Below, piece after piece: positions 58,158 to 64,000 of a DNA stretch of 64,000 bases (the stretch's first letter is position 1; the number at the start of each line of letters is the position of its first letter). Under the pieces are notes generated by a model, which searched no databases, had not been told where the DNA came from, and saw nothing but the letters and a program-made list of their open reading frames with translations. The translations under genes were made by a program, and so were the position numbers. Origin of the DNA: Clostridia bacterium (lineage in GTDB: Bacteria > Bacillota > Clostridia > Oscillospirales > CAG-272); the NCBI GenBank assembly GCA_017471825.1, contig JAFURQ010000007.1:166278-230277 (forward strand), given 5' to 3'.

Positions 58158-60053
58158 TCATTCGCCGATTTTTACAGCCTTGAATTCATCGCCGAGAAGA
58201 TAAAGATAGCTGTCGATGCAAACGCTTCTTTTTCTTTCGTTATCGCCCTTGAGTGCCTCGTCAAGCAGCAGGTGAAGCTGATAGCCGTCAAAATGGAGAA
58301 GGATATATCTGCTGTTATCGCCGGAGCTCCACATATTCGTAATTCCGATTCCTATGAGAGATGGCTCTCTGTTGATATAGTAGGATTTGTAATCTGTGGA
58401 AAAGCTCGTCATTTCTCTTTCAAATTTGCAAACCGAGATAACGCCGCTCTCACCTTCCTCATACACCTCTACCTTGAGGGTTGAGGTAGAGGAGCCGTAG
58501 CCTATGCCGAGAAGATAACCGCCGCCGAGGTTTACAAGAGAGGATGAATATCCGTCTATCGTCCCTGTATCCTTGTAGGTTATGTTGTTAATATCTGACA
58601 GGTCGAAGAAGAAAACGGGGTCGGTAAGCTGTACCGAGGTACAAACGTACGCGCTATCGCCGTCAAATCTTACAGAGCGAACAACCTCTCCCCAAGGAGC
58701 GAAGGCTTCAACACTTGATATGATTTCAAGGGAGTCGGTGCTTATGCAGTAAAGGCTTGCGTTGGTGCCCGAGCGGACGGTGGTGTCGGCAGATGCGTAA
58801 TATCCGTCGGTGTAGCAGACCGATTGTCTAGTCGTGGTAACGACTCTTAACACGTTTTCATTTTGGTCGAGGCTGTACTGATTGTTTACGTATCCGTCAA
58901 CGGTAATGCTTCCGAGAAGCGACAGACCGCTCTCACCGTATGCAATGCGTGATATATCGGTCACGGTTTTGCTTATGCCGTAGCCCTCGCAGGATTCGCT
59001 TTTTGAGTCTGTTCGGGTTGCGTAAACCGAATCGCGTGACACGTACACTTCGTCGGAATAGGAGACCAGAGCCATTGATTCGGTGGGCTCCGTAGCGTCG
59101 GGGTCAAGCATTGTGATTACCGTGTATTTCAGCGACGTCGGAACGTCGGGACAGACAATATTATCGGCAGGAATCAGCTTGAGACCGCACCCCGTGTCAA
59201 TTTGCGGCACGAAGGTTTCCGGATTTTCAAAGTCGGGCTTTGATGGGCGGTAATTCGAAATAAGGAGTAATTTGCCGTCAACCATACGCGAGCTGACGTA
59301 AGAGCCGAGCAGTGTGGTGCGGCTCTTTATTTTCATTGCTTCGGGGGACGAAACGTCGAGCGAGAATATAGCGATGCTCGCCCCGTAAAATGAATCGCTG
59401 AAGGGGGCAACGACCGTTGCAGTCTTGCAGTCCTCGGAAAGATACATACCGTAATTACCGTAGTAGCAATACGAGGAGTCCGGGATTTTAAGCTCGCAGG
59501 AGCCCACCATACGGGACGCTTCCTTTTCTATCGAATACGCGCAAAGGATACCGCTTGAGTTGAGGTAAAAGATATGTGTACTGCTTCGCTTGATGGCATC
59601 TGCTTCAATTACACCCTCAACCTGATTGTCGGTTACCTCCTCGTATTGTGACGATGACTCTCCGTTTGATGTGCTTCCGTTCGTTTCCAGACCGTATTCG
59701 GGCATCTGGTCTGCACCTGCCGCAAAATCCGCGTCAACCATTCCGCCAAGGGTAATGTCGCCGAAGAATTTATCGAAATTATTGTCGTATTCGGGCTCAT
59801 CGGCATATAGGGGGGCGAGCTTTACAATAAGACTGTAGTAGTCGCTTCCCTTATACTGCTCGGGGTCAAGAGTTATCATTCGAAACGGCAAAAACAGCCA
59901 AAGCGAAAGCCCTGTAACCAGCACGGCAATGCAAGCCGCCACGGCAACGAATTTTTGCCATTTTATGCCGTGTTTTTTGACACGGGGGGCCGCCTCATCA
60001 ATATATTCGCCGTTTATTTCTCCAACAGCTCTGATGAAATCATCGTTTTTCAT
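58158..60053 (-). CDS. Membrane-anchored beta-propeller protein, likely anti-sigma partner
   Basis: Starting at the ATG at 60053, which overlaps the sigma gene stop (ATGA), the protein has 631 residues. A cytoplasmic N-terminus (about residues 1-38: DDFIRAVGEINGEYIDE) leads to one transmembrane segment (about 42-60), a Ser/Asn-rich linker and a large extracytoplasmic C-terminal beta-propeller of the COG4880 type, with repeated FYLNSSGILCAYS, LPIDTGCGLKLI-like and YLYLLGDEF strands. The coupling to an ECF sigma factor suggests it holds the sigma factor at the membrane and senses an outside signal. Confidence 0.85.
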   Translation of the reverse strand: MKNDDFIRAVGEINGEYIDEAAPRVKKHGIKWQKFVAVAACIAVLVTGLSLWLFLPFRMITLDPEQYKGSDYYSLIVKLAPLYADEPEYDNNFDKFFGDITLGGMVDADFAAGADQMPEYGLETNGSTSNGESSSQYEEVTDNQVEGVIEADAIKRSSTHIFYLNSSGILCAYSIEKEASRMVGSCELKIPDSSYCYYGNYGMYLSEDCKTATVVAPFSDSFYGASIAIFSLDVSSPEAMKIKSRTTLLGSYVSSRMVDGKLLLISNYRPSKPDFENPETFVPQIDTGCGLKLIPADNIVCPDVPTSLKYTVITMLDPDATEPTESMALVSYSDEVYVSRDSVYATRTDSKSESCEGYGISKTVTDISRIAYGESGLSLLGSITVDGYVNNQYSLDQNENVLRVVTTTRQSVCYTDGYYASADTTVRSGTNASLYCISTDSLEIISSVEAFAPWGEVVRSVRFDGDSAYVCTSVQLTDPVFFFDLSDINNITYKDTGTIDGYSSSLVNLGGGYLLGIGYGSSTSTLKVEVYEEGESGVISVCKFEREMTSFSTDYKSYYINREPSLIGIGITNMWSSGDNSRYILLHFDGYQLHLLLDEALKGDNERKRSVCIDSYLYLLGDEFKAVKIGE

Positions 60054-60610
60054 ATTCGTATCTCTCTTTCTTCCAAAAAGCTCTTTAGCGCCGCTCTCGT
60101 GCGGTGAAGCGATACCTTTACGCTTGTGCACGTTGCGCCGATATCTTCGGCAATCTCCTCAATACTGCACATATACCAATAGCGCTTTACAAAGATTATC
60201 CTTGCGCGCTTGCTCAACGTGCCGAGAAAAAGGTTGATTGCTTCTGTCAGCGCGATTTTTTCGGTGATGCCTTCACTGCCGCGCTCCCTGTCGGGTATTA
60301 GCTCCGCAACCTCATCAAAGATAAGCTCAACGCCCGCGTTTCGCTTTATTGCACGAGCTCGGGTGTAGCGGTTAAGAGCAAGATTTCTCGTTATTCTTCC
60401 GACAAAGGACGAAAAACGCATCGGGCGGTTTGGCGGAATACTGTTCCAGAGCTGCATATAGGTGTCGTTAACGCATTCCTCCGCCTCGGTGTCGGAGCGC
60501 AGAATGTTCGAGGCAATATGAAAACAATATTTTCCGTACTTCTTGCCTGTTTCCTCAATCGCGATTTCGGAGCGCTCCCAATACAAATCTACGATTTTTT
60601 TATCCTCCAC
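60050..60610 (-). CDS. ECF-type RNA polymerase sigma factor
   Basis: The 186-residue protein has sigma region 2 (YCFHIASNILRSDTEAEECVNDTYMQLW, about residues 28-55), followed by a linker and region 4 with a helix-turn-helix (YMCSIEEIAEDIGATCTSVKVSLHRTRAALK, about 148-178). Start is GTG with the perfect ribosome binding site AAGGAGGT. It overlaps the propeller gene by four bases. Its own promoter region has no obvious sigma-A promoter, so autoregulation is likely. Confidence 0.92.
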   Translation of the reverse strand: MEDKKIVDLYWERSEIAIEETGKKYGKYCFHIASNILRSDTEAEECVNDTYMQLWNSIPPNRPMRFSSFVGRITRNLALNRYTRARAIKRNAGVELIFDEVAELIPDRERGSEGITEKIALTEAINLFLGTLSKRARIIFVKRYWYMCSIEEIAEDIGATCTSVKVSLHRTRAALKSFLEEREIRI

Positions 60611-60690
60611 ACCGTCACCTCCTTGCTTTGTCCTTCATACATAAAGACAGATTTTGGAATAAAAAGGTTACATAAATCTTGAAAAAATCA

Positions 60691-60720
60691 AAAAATCCCG
60701 AAGAAGCCCACGGGATTTTT
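60691..60720 (-). terminator. Terminator of the DUF308 gene
   Basis: AAAAATCCCG...CGGGATTTTT with a ten-base loop; T-rich on both sides. Confidence 0.75.
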
Positions 60721-60726
60721 GGAAAA

Positions 60727-61416
60727 TTATTCATCGCTTGCGCTATCCTCGGCAGTCTGCTCGACATCGGGAGTCTGTGACTCTGCGGATTCGTCGTTCG
60801 AGTCCTCCTCACCGTCGGTTGAGCTATCTGATTCACTTTCGGTTGCGGGGCAGCTTTCGGCGATGAAATCGCGCTTCCGGCACTTTTCGACCTCGGTAAG
60901 AAAGAATGCCGAAAGAAAGTTGGACACGGCATCAATGATGAAAATTATACCGAGAAGAATCGAGGTTGTCGTGACGTTTTCAGGGGGATATTTTATCATA
61001 AAGAAGCCGCTTGCTATTACCGTGACCGAAATTGCGAGGATAACCCACCAGAGCGGAAGGGAATATCGCTTTGACATAACCGTAGTGTTGAGCTTGAACG
61101 AAGCATCAACGATAAGCAAGAGGCTGAAGATTGAAACGAGAATTTCAACCGTTCCTTCGTTAAATATTGCGGTCACAACGCCGCCTATCAAGGCGATAGC
61201 CGCAAAAAATATTTTGAAGCCGAAGGCAAAGCCGCGATTCTTGTCCGCAAGCGTGACTATGCCGAAGATTATGCCGGAAACGGCAAGCAGACAGCCTATC
61301 GTTATAGCGAGTGCGACGAGCGCGTTGCTCATTGCAATAAGACACACGCCAACGGCGATGAGTCCGAGTGTGATAACCATATAGCCCCATTTGAAGCTCT
61401 TTAATTTTTTAAGCAT
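60727..61416 (-). CDS. DUF308/HdeD-like membrane protein with acidic tail
   Basis: The 229-residue protein has six hydrophobic segments in three hairpin pairs (about residues 12-175), as in the HdeD/DUF308 family, and a Glu/Asp/Ser-rich tail of about 40 residues (SESDSSTDGEEDSNDESAES). HdeD of E. coli helps acid tolerance but the function here is unknown. AAGGAGGC is the ribosome binding site; it follows the MATE exporter by 15 bases and is probably cotranscribed. Confidence 0.85.
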   Translation of the reverse strand: MLKKLKSFKWGYMVITLGLIAVGVCLIAMSNALVALAITIGCLLAVSGIIFGIVTLADKNRGFAFGFKIFFAAIALIGGVVTAIFNEGTVEILVSIFSLLLIVDASFKLNTTVMSKRYSLPLWWVILAISVTVIASGFFMIKYPPENVTTTSILLGIIFIIDAVSNFLSAFFLTEVEKCRKRDFIAESCPATESESDSSTDGEEDSNDESAESQTPDVEQTAEDSASDE

Positions 61417-61431
61417 TTATTTGCCTCCTTT

Positions 61432-62763
61432 TTACATATAATTGTACTTTTTGCGGTTTGCAAAAATAAATATCAGGGTAGTTACAAAGGCGAGAACCTC
61501 TGCAATCAGTGTTGAGAACCACACGCCGTCAAGACCCCAGACAGCAGGGAGAATGAGTATCAGGAGCATCTGAAAAACGAGCGTACGCATAAAGGATATT
61601 ATTGCCGAAATGAGCCCGTCGTTGAGCGCCGTGAAGAACGAGGAGCCGTAAATGCAGAAGCCCGAGAAAATGAACGAAAATGCGAAAATTCGGAACCCGT
61701 GTGACGTCATTTCAAGCAAAGAGACGCTTCCGTTCGCGAAAACCGTAGATAGCGGGCGCGCCAGAACGAACGCGAGAGTGGTCATTATTGCACCTGCGAC
61801 GAGGTTAACGACAGTGCTTTTGCGCAACAGGCTTTTAAGCTCGTCCGTGTTTTTTGCTCCGTAATGATAGCCCACGATTGGGGCAGTACCTATTGCGTAG
61901 CCGATAAGCATAGCGATAAATATGAAGCCAACGTACATTATAGCGCCGTAGGCGGCTACGCCGTCCTCTCCAACGAGCTTCATAAGCTGCATATTATAGA
62001 GCATAGTAACCACCGAGGCGGAAACGTTGCTCATAAGCTCAGAGGAGCCGTTGGTTGTCGCTCGCAGGAGTGCTTTGCCGTAGAATTTGGTGCGAGTGAA
62101 GCGGAGAAGGCCGGAATTTTTTCTTGAAAAATAGAAAAGAGGAACGAGCCCGCCGACTGCCTGGCTGATAGACGTGGCGAGTGCCGCGCCCTCAAGACCG
62201 ATGGGGATAACCGCAACCAAGAGTGCATCGAGCACCATATTCGTAACTCCCGCGGCAACAGTTACCGCGAGCCCGAGCTTCGGCTTTTCCGCAACGATGA
62301 AGAAGCTTTGGAAAAGGTTTTGAAGCATAAAAAACGGCATTGCCGCAACAACAATTCTTCCATAACGGACGCAAGCCTCGAAAAGTGCTCCGTCTGCGCC
62401 GAGAAAAGCAGAAAGCGGTCTTAAAAATATCACTCCAAGTGCTGCCATAACGGCACCTGCCGTCGCGGTCACGATAACGAAAAGGGTGAAGTACTTGTTT
62501 GCGAGCTCACCGTCGCCCTCGCCGAGCGTTTTTGCCACGATAGCAGTACCGCCCGCACCCATCATAAAGCCGAGCGCGCCGATGATCATAAAAATAGGCA
62601 TTATAAGGTTGACTGCCGCGAACTCGGTGGTTCCGACGAATTCCGAAACGAAAATTCCGTCAACAACGCCGTATATTGAGGAAAAGACCATCATTATAAC
62701 CGACGGTGCGGCAAATTTAAAGAGCTTGCCGTACGTGAAATGGTCAGATAAGCGAATTGCCAT
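61432..62763 (-). CDS. MATE-family efflux transporter
   Basis: The 443-residue protein has twelve transmembrane segments in two related halves. KFAAPSVIMMVFSSIYGVVDGIFVSEFVG at the start, FMMGAGGTAIVAKTLG and FALPLLYFSRKNSG-type segments match MATE transporters of the DinF/MepA kind. It exports drugs or metabolites using a Na+ or H+ gradient. AAGGAGATAT gives the start. It precedes DUF308. Confidence 0.93.
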   Translation of the reverse strand: MAIRLSDHFTYGKLFKFAAPSVIMMVFSSIYGVVDGIFVSEFVGTTEFAAVNLIMPIFMIIGALGFMMGAGGTAIVAKTLGEGDGELANKYFTLFVIVTATAGAVMAALGVIFLRPLSAFLGADGALFEACVRYGRIVVAAMPFFMLQNLFQSFFIVAEKPKLGLAVTVAAGVTNMVLDALLVAVIPIGLEGAALATSISQAVGGLVPLFYFSRKNSGLLRFTRTKFYGKALLRATTNGSSELMSNVSASVVTMLYNMQLMKLVGEDGVAAYGAIMYVGFIFIAMLIGYAIGTAPIVGYHYGAKNTDELKSLLRKSTVVNLVAGAIMTTLAFVLARPLSTVFANGSVSLLEMTSHGFRIFAFSFIFSGFCIYGSSFFTALNDGLISAIISFMRTLVFQMLLILILPAVWGLDGVWFSTLIAEVLAFVTTLIFIFANRKKYNYM

Positions 62764-62815
62764 TATATCTCCTTAAAATAGGGTTGCTACAATCAAATGC
62801 AGCAACCCGTGTCAA

Positions 62816-63241
62816 TTATTCTTCTTCCTCGAACTCCTCGTTGAACGCCGCCTCATCAAGCTCGTCGTTGAATTTCGTGGCGCCCCTCGCGTTTGAAAAG
62901 TCATCGCTGCCCACAGGGCTGACAAAGCTGTATTCCTCGTCGCTTATATCGTAAAGATGTCCTACGACGTCAAGCTTCCTTGCCGCCTTGCATACGACCT
63001 CCAGAAATTCATCCGTGTCCAACTCGTCAATTTCGATACCGAGATCGTCGTTTGTGAAAACGATCTCCGCCTTTTCGCCATCGTCCGCGGTTGCATATTC
63101 GTCGCTGTAATTTATATATTCCGAGGTGATTTCAAAAAAGTCGTCGAGCTCTCCCGATTTGAGAAATTTCGCAAGCTTTTTTAACTCGGATTTTTCACCC
63201 TTAAAGGTGATTTCAAAGTAAATTTCTTCGCTTAAAATCAT
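62816..63241 (-). CDS. Acidic protein of unknown function
   Basis: The 141-residue protein is very acidic, ending FNEEFEEEE. Residues 1-100 look like an alpha/beta domain (EEIYFEITFKGEKSELKKLAKFLKSG, AEIVFTNDDLGIEIDELDTDEFLEVVCKAARKL). No membrane segment, signal or catalytic motif. GGAGT precedes the ATG. It has its own promoter with an 18-base spacer. A copy of the ACACGGG motif lies just after its stop. Confidence 0.7.
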   Translation of the reverse strand: MILSEEIYFEITFKGEKSELKKLAKFLKSGELDDFFEITSEYINYSDEYATADDGEKAEIVFTNDDLGIEIDELDTDEFLEVVCKAARKLDVVGHLYDISDEEYSFVSPVGSDDFSNARGATKFNDELDEAAFNEEFEEEE

Positions 63242-63283
63242 AAGTACTCCAAAACAAAAAAGGTTTTATACTCCTGTGATTAG

Positions 63284-63313
63284 AGTATATCATAGTTTTA
63301 TAAAAGTTGTCAA
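63284..63313 (-). promoter_or_regulatory. Promoter of the acidic protein gene
   Basis: Minus strand TTGACA (63308-63313), 18-base spacer, TATACT (63284-63289). Confidence 0.7.
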
Positions 63314-63363
63314 TAGAGGATATAAAATTAATATACGCTTAATTTCTTGTTCATTCAATACCG

Positions 63364-63392
63364 TTGACATCTGCTCATTTATATGGTAAAAT
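63364..63392 (+). promoter_or_regulatory. Promoter of the 63.4 kb membrane protein
   Basis: TTGACA (63364-63369), 17-base spacer, TAAAAT (63387-63392). Confidence 0.8.
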
Positions 63393-63426
63393 GTATGAGC
63401 AATAATAAGGAAAGAGGTACAAAGGT

Positions 63427-63819
63427 ATGACGGAAAATATTGAAGCTCGCAAATATACAAGGCGTTCCACAGTCGCGGTTGTAATCAACCTCGTGCTATC
63501 GCTACTGTCTCTCGCTCCGCTCCTTTATTATTGGGCGTGTGTAGTGGAGGGAGTGCTTCTCAGATTTTTTAAAGAAGCTCCACAGCCCTCGGACGGTATG
63601 GCTCTTGCCGTGCTTATCGTTGTTTCTCTCATAGCCGGTATGGTTTTTCTCGCTTTTGCACTTTTTGGTGTGATTTTCTTTATAATCGGCAGAAAAAGTG
63701 AAAATCCCAAGCTTAAGACGTCGACACTTGCTACCTTTATATATTATATAGTAGCCGTTGTATTGTCGATTGTTGCCTTCTTTATAGTATTTTATGCCTC
63801 CGGCTCTGTAGGAAGTTAA
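63427..63819 (+). CDS. Small membrane protein, three transmembrane segments
   Basis: Not recognised. The 130-residue protein has three hydrophobic segments (about residues 15-38, 50-82 and 98-122), the second pair separated by GRKSENPKLK. Ends GSVGS. It is preceded by a consensus promoter and AAGAGGT. It resembles small multipass proteins (DUF-type) of Bacillota with no known role. Confidence 0.7.
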   Translation: MTENIEARKYTRRSTVAVVINLVLSLLSLAPLLYYWACVVEGVLLRFFKEAPQPSDGMALAVLIVVSLIAGMVFLAFALFGVIFFIIGRKSENPKLKTSTLATFIYYIVAVVLSIVAFFIVFYASGSVGS

Positions 63820-63839
63820 CAAAAATAAAAAAAGCGTCA

Positions 63840-64000
63840 AAAAACTCAAAAAAACCTTAAAATTTCTCTTGACAAATGAAAAAGATTGAGATATAATAAT
63901 ATGGCGCGCTTGAGAGAGCGTGCCCTGGTTCCTTGAAAATTGAACAACATGAAATTTCTGAGCACTGAAAAGTGCAGAGATCTCGTTAAAACACTTTGAA
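63840..64000 (+). promoter_or_regulatory. Promoter and leader of a probable rRNA operon
   Basis: TTGACA (63869-63874), 17-base spacer, TATAAT (63892-63897), with A-tracts upstream that look like a UP element. The leader contains GGCGCGCTTGAGAGAGCGTGCC, and CCTTGAAAATTGAAC (63932-63946), a phrase typical of sequence just before and within Clostridia rRNA operons. The 16S gene itself would begin beyond the window. Confidence 0.65.

Noticed and set aside
739-62812. ACACGGG as a FtsK/SpoIIIE orienting sequence (KOPS)
   Set aside because: Such sites are strongly strand-biased; here 12 copies read one way and about 18 the other.

Overview
The window is a piece of a moderate-GC chromosome from a spore-forming anaerobe of the Clostridia (Bacillota), most likely an uncultured gut Oscillospirales-type organism. 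The evidence is spoIIE, the dipicolinate synthase pair dpaA-dpaB, a CotF-type coat protein, DnaD plus a DnaI/DnaC-type loader, Rex, pyruvate formate-lyase, DUF1385-prmC, strong AGGAGG ribosome binding sites and canonical TTGACA-17-TATAAT promoters. Several glycoside hydrolases (GH29, two GH78, one clan GH-G-like enzyme) point to life on plant or host glycans. Genus cannot be assigned from the sequence alone.

Layout. 1-2 kb: end of dnaK, then dnaJ. 2.1-4.6 kb: a zinc-ribbon membrane protein and the two-subunit aconitase X hydro-lyase. 4.6-6.4 kb: a regulator/partner cassette (membrane coiled-coil protein divergent from a small XRE repressor) bounded by repeated hairpins. 6.4-8.4 kb: GlmM and a GlmU-like acyltransferase. 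8.5-11.3 kb: an AraC regulator divergent from a sugar isomerase/oxidoreductase pair. 11.3-15.8 kb: truB-addA. 16.1-20.3 kb: spoIIE, PAP2, alpha-L-fucosidase. 20.3-25.6 kb: asnA, guaB, and a unit with a degenerate methylglyoxal-synthase-like protein, a DUF1934 protein, holA and a lipoprotein cyclophilin. 25.8-27.8 kb: pfkA and a membrane protein. 27.9-32.4 kb: two divergent GH78 genes of nearly equal size. 32.5-39 kb: a ribbon-helix-helix protein, pflB-pflA behind a ZTP (pfl-motif) riboswitch, a clan GH-G-like hydrolase, glutaminase, ZIP transporter. 39-39.7 kb: a second regulator/partner cassette built like the first. 39.7-41.3 kb: a phosphoesterase and a tRNA-Gln embedded in decayed tRNA copies and hairpins. 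41.5-46 kb: a probably abundant alpha-helical protein, a Sel1 protein, a 55-residue membrane peptide and dpaAB. 46-57.3 kb: a U32 peptidase, then a long leftward operon DUF1385-prmC-ddl-murI-rbfA-galU-rimI-tsaD-rex-dnaD-dnaI. 57.6-63.8 kb: coat protein, ECF sigma/beta-propeller module, DUF308, MATE exporter and two unknowns. The right edge carries a strong promoter and leader that look like the start of an rRNA operon.

Three things do not fit ordinary annotation. (1) A dispersed motif TTBACACGGGK, about 30 core hits on both strands, in several reading frames and in intergenic DNA. (2) Two unrelated-sequence but identically organised XRE/partner cassettes with superimposable divergent promoters, each bounded by a repeated hairpin. 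(3) A tRNA-Gln locus with partial tRNA copies interrupted by short hairpins, one break falling in the anticodon loop. All calls come from reading the sequence; no database search was run.
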